This document shows, piece after piece, positions 15,779-24,712 of a stretch of DNA of 64,000 nt (the stretch's first letter is position 1; every line of letters begins with the position of its first letter). The position numbers and the translations under genes are program-made. Origin of the DNA: UBA1930 sp943368475 (GTDB lineage Bacteria; Bacteroidota; Bacteroidia; Chitinophagales; Chitinophagaceae); contig CALRLF020000001.1 in NCBI GenBank assembly GCA_943368475.1, forward strand, positions 1 to 64,000, given 5' to 3'. A model generated the notes under the pieces. The model was not told the origin of the DNA, made no database searches, and saw nothing but the letters and a program-made list of their open reading frames with translations.

Positions 15779-17311
15779 ATGAACAAAAAAATTCAATCAG
15801 CACTCATTTCCGTTTTTTATAAAGACGGCTTAGCACCCATTGCAAAAAAATTACAAGCTTTAGGCATCACCATTTACAGCACAGGTGGAACACAACAATT
15901 TTTAGAAGATTTACAAGTGCCTTGTGTACCTGTAGAAAGTTTAACCACCTACCCTTCTATTTTAGGAGGAAGAGTTAAAACCCTTCACCCAGTTGTATTT
16001 GGTGGGATTTTAGGCAAGAGAGACGATGCACAACATGTGCAGGAAATGAACGAATATAAAATTCCTGAAATTGATTTGGTAATTGTTGATTTATATCCTT
16101 TCGAAGAAACTTTAAAATCAACTACCGATGAAAAACTCATCATTGAAAAAGTAGATATTGGTGGACCAAGCATGATTAGAGCAGCTGCAAAAAATTTTAA
16201 AGATGTTGCCGTAATTGCTGCAAAAGATGATTATGCTGCTTTTGAAAATTTATTGAATGAGCAAAGTGGTGAAACGACCATCGAACAACGTAAAGCATTT
16301 GCTGCAAAAGCTTTTCAGGTTGTAATGAATTATGATATTGCTATCAATAATTATTTCAATCCGCATAGTACTGCTGTTCAAACCTCTTCATTAAAACAAG
16401 TATTGCGTTATGGAGAAAATCCACACCAGTCTGCCAACTTCTATGGTAATTTAACTGAGTTATTTTCTCAACTAAATGGTAAAGAACTTTCTTATAATAA
16501 TCTGGTAGATGTGGATGCTGCTGTTCAAATTATCAGCGAATTTCAAGTCCCCCCTTCGGAGGGATTTAGGGAGGCCGTATTTGGCATCATTAAGCATACC
16601 AATGTTTGTGGTGTTGCTGCAAGAGCAACAGTTAAAGAAGCTTGGGATGCAGCATTGGCAGGTGATCCAGAAAGTGCCTTTGGTGGTGTTTTGGTTACTA
16701 ATGGAACTATTGATAAAGCAACGGCTGAAGCTATTAACGAAATATTTTTTGAAGTATTAATTGCTCCTGCTTTCGATGAAGATGCATTGGTTATTTTAAA
16801 ATCGAAGAAAAATAGAATTTTATTGCAGTTGATAAACACCAACTTTAAATTTACTGCTCAATCAAAATCTTTACTCAACGGAACATTGTCTCAACAAACA
16901 GATGAAGGTAATTATGCAGAATGGAAAGAAGTTGGTGGAAGAACTACCACTGAAAACGAAAAATCGGATTTAATCTTTGCCAATATTGTTTGCAAACATT
17001 TAAAGAGCAATGCAATTGCCTTAATTAAAAACAAACAATTAATTGGTAAAGGTTGTGGACAAACTTCAAGAGTAGATGCTTTACGTCAGGCTATTGAAAA
17101 ATCAAAGCAATTTAAGTTCTCTTTGCAAGGTGCAGTTTTAGCAAGCGACGCATTTTTCCCTTTTAACGATTGTGTAAGTATGGCTCATGAAGAAGGCATT
17201 GAAGCATTTATTCAACCTGGTGGAAGTATTAGAGATAAAGACAGTATCGATTACTGTGTGCAACACAATCTTGCAATGGTAATTACTGGTTTAAGGCATT
17301 TTAAACATTAG
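15779..17311 (+). CDS. purH: Bifunctional AICAR transformylase/IMP cyclohydrolase PurH
   Basis: 510 residues. The N-terminal MGS-like cyclohydrolase domain has ALISVFYKDGLAPIAKKL and STGGTQQFLEDL, then GGRVKTLHPVVFGGIL and DLVIVDLYPFEETL. The transformylase domain follows with RYGENPHQSANFYG, the key IIKHTNVCGVA, and late ASDAFFPFNDCV and IQPGGSIRDKDSIDYC. It catalyses the last two steps of IMP synthesis in the cytoplasm. Near residues 256-266, just before the IIKHTN motif, an unusual VPPSEGFREAVF stretch is encoded by a palindromic repeat (16545-16575) kept in frame. The remaining motifs are intact, so the enzyme is probably active. Confidence 0.95.
   Translation: MNKKIQSALISVFYKDGLAPIAKKLQALGITIYSTGGTQQFLEDLQVPCVPVESLTTYPSILGGRVKTLHPVVFGGILGKRDDAQHVQEMNEYKIPEIDLVIVDLYPFEETLKSTTDEKLIIEKVDIGGPSMIRAAAKNFKDVAVIAAKDDYAAFENLLNEQSGETTIEQRKAFAAKAFQVVMNYDIAINNYFNPHSTAVQTSSLKQVLRYGENPHQSANFYGNLTELFSQLNGKELSYNNLVDVDAAVQIISEFQVPPSEGFREAVFGIIKHTNVCGVAARATVKEAWDAALAGDPESAFGGVLVTNGTIDKATAEAINEIFFEVLIAPAFDEDALVILKSKKNRILLQLINTNFKFTAQSKSLLNGTLSQQTDEGNYAEWKEVGGRTTTENEKSDLIFANIVCKHLKSNAIALIKNKQLIGKGCGQTSRVDALRQAIEKSKQFKFSLQGAVLASDAFFPFNDCVSMAHEEGIEAFIQPGGSIRDKDSIDYCVQHNLAMVITGLRHFKH
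16545..16575. repeat. Palindromic repeat inserted in frame within purH
   Basis: The stretch contains CCCCCCTTCGGAGGG followed by ATTTAGGGAGGC. It is G/C-rich in an AT-rich gene and has the form of the 'ccctccttcggagggatttaggg' interspersed repeat known to me from Bacteroidota intergenic regions. It encodes about ten residues (VPPSEGFREA) with no counterpart in typical PurH. Confidence 0.6.
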
Positions 17312-17318
17312 AACACTA

Positions 17319-17411
17319 TTTACCACATAGGTAGATAGGCACATAGTTTTTGTAATAAATAGATAATGTTTGAATTTAACAGACTATGTTTCTATGATTC
17401 TATGTGGTAAA
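17319..17411. repeat. Imperfect palindrome, CCACATAG family
   Basis: Left arm 17319-17347 begins TTTACCACATAG and ends ACATAGT. Right arm 17383-17411 is its reverse complement at 23 of 29 positions. The loop is 35 bases. It fills the space between purH and the EamA gene and overlaps the GTG at 17404. Confidence 0.75.
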
Positions 17412-17418
17412 CAAAAAA

Positions 17419-18342
17419 ATGAGTTCCAAACAAAAAGCATATATCGCCTTAGTCATTACTTCCATTGTTTGGGGTACTACTTGGGTTGCTATGAAGTTTG
17501 GTGTAAAAAATATGCCTGCTTTGCAATTGGCAGCTATTCGTCAACTCATTGGTGGGGCTTTATTTTTAGGCTACTTTTTTCTGGTTCGTAAAGAAGCAAT
17601 GCCAACCAACCAACAACTCAAACAATTATTCTTTCTATCTATTTTCACGTTTGTATTTGCCAATGGATTCAGCACCTGGAGTTTGCAATACATTCCAAGT
17701 GGATTAGGAGCTTTAATTGGTGCTTTATATCCTTTATGTGTGGTAATTATCGAGTACTTTTTTTACAACAATAAAAACATTTCTCCCATTGCCATTGGAG
17801 GAATCATATTGGGTATTGCTGGCATAGGAACAGTATTTTATGAAAATGCTTTTTCACAACATGCCGATGGTTATTTTATTGGTTTGGCATTGGCTTTAAT
17901 TGCAACTTTATCGTGGAGTTATAGCACCATTTCTATTGCACGGCAAAAAGTAAAAGTGAACCCTTATTTTGGATTGGGTTGGCAAATGTTGTTTGGCTCT
18001 CTAATGATGTTTGTTTTAACCTACACCACAGGCAATCATATTCCTTGGGCAAACGTACCTTCAGTTTCATGGTTGGCAATACTGTATTTAATTGTTGCTG
18101 GTTCTATTATCACTTTTATTGCCTTCATTTATAGTATGAAGCATTTGCCAACAGCTGTTGCATCTTTATATGCCTATATCAACCCAATTGTAGCTATTTC
18201 TATTGGTACGTTTTTATTAAATGAACATATTACACCAAGACTAATTATTGGCACACTCATTACATTATTGGGCGTTTACATTGTAAACAAAGCCATGAAA
18301 AAACAAATTGTTGAAGAGTTGGCTGAGACTGAGAATATTTAA
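17419..18342 (+). CDS. EamA family (DMT superfamily) transporter
   Basis: 307 residues from ATG 17419. A GTG five codons earlier lies in the palindromic repeat and is rejected. Ten hydrophobic segments form two EamA repeats, the first opening with ITSIVWGTTWVAMKFGVKNMPALQLAAIRQLIGGALFL and the second with LIATLSWSYSTISIARQK. The end of the second repeat has the family phrase LPTAVASLYAYINPIVAISIGTFLLNEHI. DMT transporters export or import metabolites or drugs in the inner membrane; the substrate cannot be told. It is separated from purH by a repeat, so cotranscription is uncertain. Confidence 0.88.
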   Translation: MSSKQKAYIALVITSIVWGTTWVAMKFGVKNMPALQLAAIRQLIGGALFLGYFFLVRKEAMPTNQQLKQLFFLSIFTFVFANGFSTWSLQYIPSGLGALIGALYPLCVVIIEYFFYNNKNISPIAIGGIILGIAGIGTVFYENAFSQHADGYFIGLALALIATLSWSYSTISIARQKVKVNPYFGLGWQMLFGSLMMFVLTYTTGNHIPWANVPSVSWLAILYLIVAGSIITFIAFIYSMKHLPTAVASLYAYINPIVAISIGTFLLNEHITPRLIIGTLITLLGVYIVNKAMKKQIVEELAETENI

Positions 18343-18370
18343 TTTTTTTGAAACAAACTGCATCTCGTTA

Positions 18371-18413
18371 TTCAGCTTTTAGGGCGTCGCACCCTTCAAC
18401 CTTTTGAACATTC
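18371..18413. repeat. Dispersed GCGTCGCAC-type repeat, copy 4
   Basis: TTCAGC, TTTTAGG and GCGTCGCACCCTTCAAC match the core of the complete element at 46494-46512. It lies between the convergent EamA and hypothetical genes, with no second arm in inverted orientation. Confidence 0.55.
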
Positions 18414-18452
18414 CCGAATATTTATTTTCTTAACACGTGAAAAACTATTTAG

Positions 18453-19169
18453 TCACTTTATTTTTCTATAAAGTTTTTTTAAATACTTATCAATAAGCTT
18501 AATAGAAGCATCATATTCCTCTAAAAACTTTTTAGCATCGTTTCCCCATTGTTCTTTATAAATAATTTTATTTTTTTCTAAGTCTTCTTTAACTATAGAT
18601 AATTGTTTAGTAGTATGATTATACTTAATGCTGTCCTTGCTTTTGGTCCAAAACAAATAATCATGCTGTAAATGCCATTCTAGACTTTTATCTAATGAAC
18701 AAATAAAGTTGTCGATATTGGTTTTCAAAATCAAATTAACCTTTTCACCTACCATAACCTTCAAAGCAAAAGCTAAAGCACCTTCTGAGCTTTCTAAGGC
18801 TTTTGGGTTAGACAAATTGTAATAACTAAACCTTAATATTCCTAAATGATATAAAAAAACACCTTCAGCAACCATCTGCTTATTCAGAAATTCACTAGAT
18901 TTCAAATAGTAATAATAAGGGTGACAATTATTTAAAGAATCAACAGTCTTCTTAAAACTGAAATTTTGCAAAGCTTTATCAACTGTAATTGTGGTATCTG
19001 AGTTTGTATATAATTGCTTTAAGAAAATCATATCTTTTTTTGCATATTCAAATTTCCTAATCTCATCTTTTATATGTGCTTTTTTTGATTGCTCTATAAA
19101 ACCAGATTGTGCATTAATATTAATTGCTGTAAGAAAAAAAATGAATAAAATATGCAGACGTAATAGCAT
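18453..19169 (-). CDS. Secreted protein of unknown function
   Basis: 238 residues from ATG 19167-19169. The frame is open 22 codons further upstream, but MLLRLHILFIFFLTAININAQ is a classical signal peptide with cleavage after NAQ, so this start is chosen. The mature part is lysine-rich and mostly helical, with repeated KKDMIFLKQLY, KSKDSIKYNHTTKQL and LDKYLKKLYRKIK-like segments. There is no cysteine pattern or catalytic motif that I recognise. It stands alone between the EamA gene and apaG. A soluble periplasmic or surface protein is likely; no function is proposed. Confidence 0.65.
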   Translation of the reverse strand: MLLRLHILFIFFLTAININAQSGFIEQSKKAHIKDEIRKFEYAKKDMIFLKQLYTNSDTTITVDKALQNFSFKKTVDSLNNCHPYYYYLKSSEFLNKQMVAEGVFLYHLGILRFSYYNLSNPKALESSEGALAFALKVMVGEKVNLILKTNIDNFICSLDKSLEWHLQHDYLFWTKSKDSIKYNHTTKQLSIVKEDLEKNKIIYKEQWGNDAKKFLEEYDASIKLIDKYLKKLYRKIK

Positions 19170-19286
19170 AACTTTTGGAGAAGTATTGATAAAAGTATAA
19201 TAGATAAATAAATTAGAAATAGATATTTCGTACAAGCCGAAAGCTACCTGCTATACGACACTTCGGCTACAGTTAGCTATAAAATT

Positions 19287-19673
19287 TTAATTATTTTTTT
19301 GTGGAGCAATTAATTCGAAAGCTGGAATTTTTACAAAGAAGGCTTGTAATGTATTTTGATTAATTAGTTCATAATGGCCTTGCATTTTACCCATTTCTGT
19401 TTTAAGGTTACAACCACTTACATAGGTAAATTGTTCTCCTGCTTTTAAGGTGGGTTGTACACCAACAACACCTTCACCTTCTACTTCTCGATTTTCGCCA
19501 TTGCTATCAAAAATAAACCAATGTCTTTTGAGAAGTTGTACTGTAAAATTGTTGTGATTTTCGAGGGTAATTCGATAAGCAAACATAAATTCATGGTTCA
19601 GCGGATTGCTGTAATCCTGCTGATAAAAAGTTTCTACCGAAACTTCTATGCCTTCCGAAATTTTTGATACCAT
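19287..19673 (-). CDS. apaG: ApaG family protein (DUF525)
   Basis: 128 residues with the ApaG beta-sandwich pattern: GIEVSVETFYQQDYS near the start, FMFAYRITLENHNNFTVQLLKRHWFIFDSNG in the middle, then VEGEGVVGVQPTLKAGEQFTYVSGCNLKTEMGKMQGHYEL. Length is close to E. coli ApaG (125). The family is soluble and cytoplasmic; it was linked to cobalt/magnesium efflux in enteric bacteria, but its molecular action is not settled. The neighbours (a GNAT-like gene upstream, a secreted gene downstream) give no functional hint. Confidence 0.93.
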   Translation of the reverse strand: MVSKISEGIEVSVETFYQQDYSNPLNHEFMFAYRITLENHNNFTVQLLKRHWFIFDSNGENREVEGEGVVGVQPTLKAGEQFTYVSGCNLKTEMGKMQGHYELINQNTLQAFFVKIPAFELIAPQKNN

Positions 19674-19721
19674 GCAAATATGCTTTTCGTAAAGTTAAGG
19701 GATTAACCCATTAAGTATTAC

Positions 19722-20897
19722 CTATTTGTATTCCATTATAGGATGTCTTTCGAATGTGTTTTTTTGTGCGTCAAAAATGTATCTATAGGTAATCATTCTT
19801 CGGTTTTGGCTACCTCCTAAACTTTTATAAATATTTACCATTCTTGGGTTCCAGTCTCCGGCCCAACCCATTTCATAAGCATCGTACCACCCTTTGTGCT
19901 GCATGTTGTAACCACAAGCTTGTATTAAAAAACTATCTACACCCAATGCCTGGTATTTTGGAACAACACCAAATGCTAAGCCAGTTAATTTTTTACATTG
20001 CCCTGTTTTTTTCATCCATAACAATCGAAGTTTATTTATCAAATTCAACTTACCATTAAAGTGTTTGAAATATTGGTTCACATCTGGCACATTAATAAAC
20101 ATTGCAATAGGCTCTTCTTTGTAATAAGCAAACCAAATTACACGTTCATCCATTATGGGCTTCATGGTTTTAAAAAGCTTCACCACTTCGGCTACAGTAA
20201 TTTCTTTTGCCTCACCATGTTGTGCCCAAGCTGCATTGTACACTGTTGCAAAATCTTGAGCGTATTTATTTAACTCACTTAATTCTACATGCTTGGCAGT
20301 ATAATCGGCTTTTGCAGCAAATTTTTTATACCGCTCCTGAAAACGTGCAGGCAAATCGTCATTCACACTCATTTTATACCAGTATTGGTTATAGTAGTTA
20401 TTAAAACCATAACCTTCGAACAAAGCTTCATAATAATCTGGATTAAAAGGCATTCCATAAACTGGTTCATCGTTAAATCCTTCTACCAGTAAGCCCCACC
20501 ATTTATCTCTATCTCCAAAATTTATTGGTCCATCCATTGCTTCACAACCCTTACCAGTTAACCAATTTTTGGCAGTATCGAATAAATTGTTGGCTGCCTG
20601 CTGATTGTTGATGCAATCAAAAAAACCTACTCCACCTGTAATAAATTCGGTGCCTTTATTAATGTATTTGTTGTTGGTAAATGCTGCAATACGCCCAATT
20701 AATTTGCCAGTTGCATCTTTTAAAACCCAACGCTTGGTTTCTCCATTGGCGTAGTTTTTATTTTTTGATGGATTGAATACATCATTTATATCATTATCCA
20801 ACGGACGAATGTAAGCTGGATTGTGTTTGTTCATTAAGACATTTGCAAGGATAAAATCCTGAGCAGTTTGGCTATTGTTAACTTCTATTATTTGCAT
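19722..20897 (-). CDS. GNAT-like acyltransferase, YghO type
   Basis: 391 residues. The N-terminal third has FILANVLMNKHNPAYIRPLDNDINDVFNP, KRWVLKDATGKLIGRIAAFTN and GGVGFFDCINNQQAANNLFDTAKNWL, a typical GNAT beta-strand and acyl-CoA-binding sequence. A second GNAT-like half ends with LAFGVVPKYQALGVDSFLIQACG and YEMGWAGDWNPRMVNIYKSLGG. The double-domain layout matches the YghO-type family found in many Bacteroidota, with no substrate known. It lies 48 bases upstream of apaG and 46 bases downstream of the L,D-transpeptidase gene, so the three could share a transcript. Confidence 0.75.
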   Translation of the reverse strand: MQIIEVNNSQTAQDFILANVLMNKHNPAYIRPLDNDINDVFNPSKNKNYANGETKRWVLKDATGKLIGRIAAFTNNKYINKGTEFITGGVGFFDCINNQQAANNLFDTAKNWLTGKGCEAMDGPINFGDRDKWWGLLVEGFNDEPVYGMPFNPDYYEALFEGYGFNNYYNQYWYKMSVNDDLPARFQERYKKFAAKADYTAKHVELSELNKYAQDFATVYNAAWAQHGEAKEITVAEVVKLFKTMKPIMDERVIWFAYYKEEPIAMFINVPDVNQYFKHFNGKLNLINKLRLLWMKKTGQCKKLTGLAFGVVPKYQALGVDSFLIQACGYNMQHKGWYDAYEMGWAGDWNPRMVNIYKSLGGSQNRRMITYRYIFDAQKNTFERHPIMEYK

Positions 20898-20943
20898 AAA
20901 CCGATTAGCTTAAAAGGTAAACGAAAGTAATAATTCGTAAACA

Positions 20944-22545
20944 CTATTGCACAAACAATTTGGCAGCTAATTTTTCATCGTGTTGGTAAATGTCTTTTCT
21001 AAAATGAATTTTATTGGCTGCATCTACCCAGGATGTAAAATAGGTAATTAATACAGGTATGGATTTGTTTAAGGTTACCCATTTTTCTTTAGTTAGATGC
21101 ATACAACTATCAATTACATTGCTTTTCCACACTTTTGCAGTATCACTACGTAATAAATATTGTGCAAATTTTTTGGGTTGTGCAATACGTATACAACCAT
21201 GGCTAAAGCCTCTTGACGATTCTTGAAACAAATCTTTATTGGGTGTATCGTGCAAATAAATATTATGACTGTTGGGAAATAAAAACTTAACAAGTCCCAA
21301 TGAGTTACTAACTCCTGGCTTTTGACGAATTGTTGGAATGCCATTTTCGTAACCAGTTATCTCCATGTTTTTATTTATTAAATAATTGGAATTTCTTTTC
21401 ATGGCTGGCATTATTTCGTTAGTTGTAATGCTTGGTGGCACATTCCAATAAGGGCTAAATACAATGTATTGCAGGTTTCCACTAAATACAACAGTACTAT
21501 GAGTTGCAGTACCTACAATTACATCCATATCAAACTGTTGTACACCACTTTCGTACACATGCATTTTATACTCTGGAATATTTACTACAATATAATTACT
21601 TGTTTTAATATTGGGCATCCAACGAACACGTTCTAAATTGATTAATATTTGTTGTATGCGTTTTGCAGGACTGATATTTAATTCTTCTATACATTTTTTG
21701 CCAATCACACCATCGGCAGTTAAACCCATTCTTAATTGAAATGATTTAATAGCAATTAATAAAGTTGAGTCAAAAACTGCTGTACCATTGTTGCTGGAAG
21801 CGTCGCCTAGCAATTTCAATTTTTCTTTAATAGAAATAAATGCAGAGCCTGTATCGTTAAGTTTGAATGATTTTGTAGGCAGTGAAATTAAACTCCACGA
21901 ATTACTTTTTGCTAACTGATGATAAAATGCAATAGCAGATTGCATTTTTTTATATTGACTATTATTAGCAATAAATTGTATTGTTGAGGTTGAATCGGAT
22001 TGTAACGTTGATGCCAATATTTCTTGTAAATCGATTTTTTTTCGAGGGATAAACCAACCCAATTCAGCAGCATTTATATCGCTGCCTTTGTACATTTTAG
22101 CAGCAAATACAAAAAACTGTCCGGTTAGAGTTAATTCAGCTTGCAAGGTTTCTTCATTGGTTAACTTGCTGGTTTTACTAAATAACGAATCCTGCAATTG
22201 TATGAATGATTTATTGAAATAACTGCTGTCTTGCAAATCGCCAACTGTACTTTGTAGCAAGCTAATAAAACTATTGGCCTGTTGTGTTATTCCATTTTCA
22301 TTAAACCAAGCATATTGATAATTTCGAGCGGTGTAAAAGTCTTCGAACTGTTGAGCAAAAGAATTAAAACTAGTATTATTTTTACTAAAATCTATTAATT
22401 GAATACTATCTAAGAATAAATTGTTTACCGAATTTTTGGCTACAATACTAGTATCTCTTATTACCGCTTTTTTCTTAGTTTTATTAGTACAACCCATAAA
22501 AAAGCAAGCATTACAAACAGCAATAAAAACCATAAAGTATTTCAT
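20944..22545 (-). CDS. L,D-transpeptidase, YcbB/LdtD-like lipoprotein
   Basis: 533 residues. The N-terminus is a lipoprotein signal (MKYFMVFIAVCNACFFMGC, lipobox FMGC), so it is membrane-anchored in the periplasm. A YcbB-like N-terminal scaffold (about residues 55-230) precedes a peptidoglycan-binding module (LRMGLTADGVIGKKCIEELNI, near residue 275). The YkuD catalytic domain follows, with SRGFSHGCIRIAQP and the nucleophile Cys451 and His449. The enzyme forms 3-3 cross-links between meso-diaminopimelate residues of peptidoglycan. Size and domain order match E. coli LdtD. It begins the minus-strand stretch that continues into the GNAT-like gene. Confidence 0.92.
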   Translation of the reverse strand: MKYFMVFIAVCNACFFMGCTNKTKKKAVIRDTSIVAKNSVNNLFLDSIQLIDFSKNNTSFNSFAQQFEDFYTARNYQYAWFNENGITQQANSFISLLQSTVGDLQDSSYFNKSFIQLQDSLFSKTSKLTNEETLQAELTLTGQFFVFAAKMYKGSDINAAELGWFIPRKKIDLQEILASTLQSDSTSTIQFIANNSQYKKMQSAIAFYHQLAKSNSWSLISLPTKSFKLNDTGSAFISIKEKLKLLGDASSNNGTAVFDSTLLIAIKSFQLRMGLTADGVIGKKCIEELNISPAKRIQQILINLERVRWMPNIKTSNYIVVNIPEYKMHVYESGVQQFDMDVIVGTATHSTVVFSGNLQYIVFSPYWNVPPSITTNEIMPAMKRNSNYLINKNMEITGYENGIPTIRQKPGVSNSLGLVKFLFPNSHNIYLHDTPNKDLFQESSRGFSHGCIRIAQPKKFAQYLLRSDTAKVWKSNVIDSCMHLTKEKWVTLNKSIPVLITYFTSWVDAANKIHFRKDIYQHDEKLAAKLFVQ

Positions 22546-22565
22546 AGTCCGTTGAAGGTAGTCTA

Positions 22566-23267
22566 TTATGCTAGCATTAAAATAGTTGCTGCAGCAACAC
22601 CTGCTGTTTCTGTTCTTAAACGTGTATTGCCTAGGCTAACGGCTGCAAAATTTCTTTGATTGGCCAAATCAATTTCTTCGGTGGTAAAATCGCCTTCGGG
22701 TCCAATTAAAATAATGGTATTTGTTTTTACCTCAATTTTGTAGAGTGGTGTTTTGACTGCCTCTTCACAATGGGCTATTAGCTTTATATCTTGTGTTGTA
22801 CATTTAAGTAAATCTTCTACGGGTGCAGGTTCATGCAAAATAGGTAACCAGGTTTGCTGACTTTGCAACATTGCAGCAATTAAAATTCCATTCAATCTAT
22901 CGTACCTAAAATGTTGTTTTTCGGTTCTATGGCATTGCAACAAGTGAATTTCGCTAACACCCAATTCTGTTGCTTTTTCTAAGAACCATTCTAATCGATT
23001 GGTATTTTTTAGTAAAGAAATTCCAATTGAAACTTTTACTTTTTTTTCTTCAAAAAACTGAACTGATTGAATTTGAACAATAGATTGTTTTTTATCGGCA
23101 CTTTGAATAATAGCTCTACATAATAATCCTTTTCCATTGGTTAAATGCATAGCATCACCAGTTTTCATTCTTAATACCTGAATGGCATGTTTATGCGTAT
23201 CTATACTAAGTATAAAAAGACTCGCTTCGTCTATTAATTCAGGTTCGTAAAAAAAAGGCAGTTGCAT
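22566..23267 (-). CDS. rsmE: 16S rRNA m3U1498 methyltransferase RsmE
   Basis: 233 residues from ATG 23265-23267. The upstream extension to 23306 lies within the promoter and the end of the previous gene. It has an N-terminal PUA-like part (MQLPFFYEPEL, HAIQVLRMKTGDAMHLTNGKG). The SPOUT knot follows, with GISLLKNTNRLEWFLEKATELGVSEIHLLQCHRTEKQ, then LIGPEGDFTTEEIDLA and SLGNTRLRTETAGVAA. These are the RsmE SAM-binding knot motifs. It methylates N3 of U1498 in 16S rRNA. The gene lies 20 bases upstream of the transpeptidase gene; its promoter sits inside the end of the lipase gene. Confidence 0.94.
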   Translation of the reverse strand: MQLPFFYEPELIDEASLFILSIDTHKHAIQVLRMKTGDAMHLTNGKGLLCRAIIQSADKKQSIVQIQSVQFFEEKKVKVSIGISLLKNTNRLEWFLEKATELGVSEIHLLQCHRTEKQHFRYDRLNGILIAAMLQSQQTWLPILHEPAPVEDLLKCTTQDIKLIAHCEEAVKTPLYKIEVKTNTIILIGPEGDFTTEEIDLANQRNFAAVSLGNTRLRTETAGVAAATILMLA

Positions 23268-23272
23268 AGCTG

Positions 23273-23306
23273 CAAATGTAGTATTGTATTTAATCGAAAA
23301 CAGCAA
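23273..23306 (-). promoter_or_regulatory. Promoter of rsmE
   Basis: On the minus strand TTG (23306-23304), 23 bases, then TACATTTG (23280-23273), a full match to the -7 box, ending five bases before the ATG. It overlaps the last codons of the lipase gene. Confidence 0.5.
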
Positions 23307-24543
23307 CCATCACTCCATCGTTAGCCGATTTTAATGCAGGTAAAGTCATAGTTCTCCCATTAAAATACAATTTAATTTTGTTTTTATCCGCTGGTAAGAA
23401 AACATCAACCATATTCATAAATGGAAGCATACCCATACCCGAATGGGTGTTTAAGCTACTTGTTTTATCTCCATCGTCAAATACAAAAAAGGCAATTGAT
23501 GTTTTTTGTGCAGAAGCAAACTTTATATCGGATAAACTGATTTCGTTTACGGTTAAACTATCTCTTCCATGTATTACAGCTGCATTTGCACTAAAGATGG
23601 CTAAAACAGCTTGGGCATTATCCAATGGTAATTTTCGGGTAATCATTGCTACCATTCCTGTCTTTCCCAAAACCCTCAAATAAACAAGTGCATTATTTGC
23701 TTTAAAAGGCTCTCTAAAATAATGTACCACTCTTTTTGAAGTATCAATAGAAGTTATAACAAACTCATAATATTCATTGGGCTTTGCTTTAAAGCCATTC
23801 CATTTTCCAAGACTATCTGTTTGTGTTTTAAAAATAGGCTGTGCTTTCTTACGTTCTCCAACGGCAGGATTTATTGAAAATACTTCAATTGTTGCATTTG
23901 GTTCTGGTTTATTTTCCCCAAAGCTTACAGCCTTGCCGGAGATATTGAAAGTAGTTGCAACAGTAGGTAACCCATTTTTAGGTGCTGCTTTATTAAAAAA
24001 TTGAAACAATGCATTAAAGGTTTCTATACTTGTAGCTACTTCGTAGTGGTCCTTATTTTTCAACACCATATTTGTAGCACCTTCTACATTAATTCCTCCA
24101 CTTATTTTATCATCTAAAGAATAGATGTTGATCGTTGCAACAGTGGGTGCCTGAGTTAATTTACCACTACCAATATGTGCATAGTGTGCTACTTTAGCTG
24201 CATTTTCTGGTTTACTTATGTAATTCAAACAAACACCACCACCAGCTGAATGCCCAACCAAATTTACCTGTTTAGCTCCTGTAATTTGTAAAGTATGGTT
24301 GATAGCAGAATCTAGTAGATTTGCATTCACCTTTCCAAAAGCAACTGTATTCCAATCTAGAACCTGCAAATAATTGGATCCGTAGCCCTGTTCTTCAAAA
24401 CGTTGAAATTGTAAAGTCCATGTATCGCCACTAGCCAACATGCCATGTACAAACACAATTGGTACAAATTCAGGTGCTTTTTTTTGTGCAAAAACTTGAA
24501 ATAGCAACAACAAATTGAGAATCAGAAGTTTGGCTTTTTTCAA
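23290..24543 (-). CDS. Secreted alpha/beta hydrolase, lipase-like with C-terminal beta domain
   Basis: 417 residues if started at the TTG at 24541-24543, which gives a clean signal peptide (MKKAKLLILNLLLLFQVFAQ). The frame also opens at a GTG at 24577-24579, but a strong promoter box ends only a few bases before that. The hydrolase part has PIVFVHGMLASGDTW (oxyanion hole), the nucleophile elbow GHSAGGG near residue 117 and a YSLDDKISGG acid segment. After about residue 190, beta-rich sequence (TFNISGKAVSFGENKPEPNATIEVF...) resembles the C-terminal lipid-binding domain of Archaeoglobus AF1763-type lipases. Probably an exported esterase or lipase. Confidence 0.78.
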   Translation of the reverse strand: MKKAKLLILNLLLLFQVFAQKKAPEFVPIVFVHGMLASGDTWTLQFQRFEEQGYGSNYLQVLDWNTVAFGKVNANLLDSAINHTLQITGAKQVNLVGHSAGGGVCLNYISKPENAAKVAHYAHIGSGKLTQAPTVATINIYSLDDKISGGINVEGATNMVLKNKDHYEVATSIETFNALFQFFNKAAPKNGLPTVATTFNISGKAVSFGENKPEPNATIEVFSINPAVGERKKAQPIFKTQTDSLGKWNGFKAKPNEYYEFVITSIDTSKRVVHYFREPFKANNALVYLRVLGKTGMVAMITRKLPLDNAQAVLAIFSANAAVIHGRDSLTVNEISLSDIKFASAQKTSIAFFVFDDGDKTSSLNTHSGMGMLPFMNMVDVFLPADKNKIKLYFNGRTMTLPALKSANDGVMVAVFD

Positions 24544-24581
24544 AACTGTATTATTAGATGTTAATGAATGAATGTGCACTA

Positions 24582-24611
24582 TAAAAGTAAGTTAACCTAG
24601 TGTAGTTGCAA
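24582..24611 (-). promoter_or_regulatory. Promoter of the lipase-like gene
   Basis: On the minus strand TTG (24611-24609), 19 bases, then TACTTTTA (24589-24582), 7 of 8 to TAnnTTTG. Transcription would start near 24576, inside or after the GTG at 24579, which argues for a downstream start codon. Confidence 0.5.
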
Positions 24612-24650
24612 CCTTTAAGTCTTAAATAGCATCTTTATTACAATCCCTAT

Positions 24651-24669
24651 GCTTTCTAAAATAGAAAGC
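24651..24669. promoter_or_regulatory. Perfect palindrome in a divergent intergenic region
   Basis: GCTTTCTA-AAA-TAGAAAGC, 8 bp arms and a three-base centre, between the lipase gene and the methyltransferase-like gene. It could be an operator or a hairpin in a leader; no T run follows. Confidence 0.4.
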
Positions 24670-24712
24670 CCGTACCCAATACTCAAAATGAAAGCCAATT
24701 GTTTACTCTAAA

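Noticed and set aside
15596..15796. Minus-strand frames within comEC, purH and other large genes
   Set aside because: They are shadows of strongly conserved plus-strand genes and show no protein family features.
19231..19270. Short inverted repeat AGCCGAA/TTCGGCT between apaG and the secreted gene, considered as terminator or repeat copy
   Set aside because: No T run on either strand and only faint resemblance to the dispersed repeat family; left unassigned.
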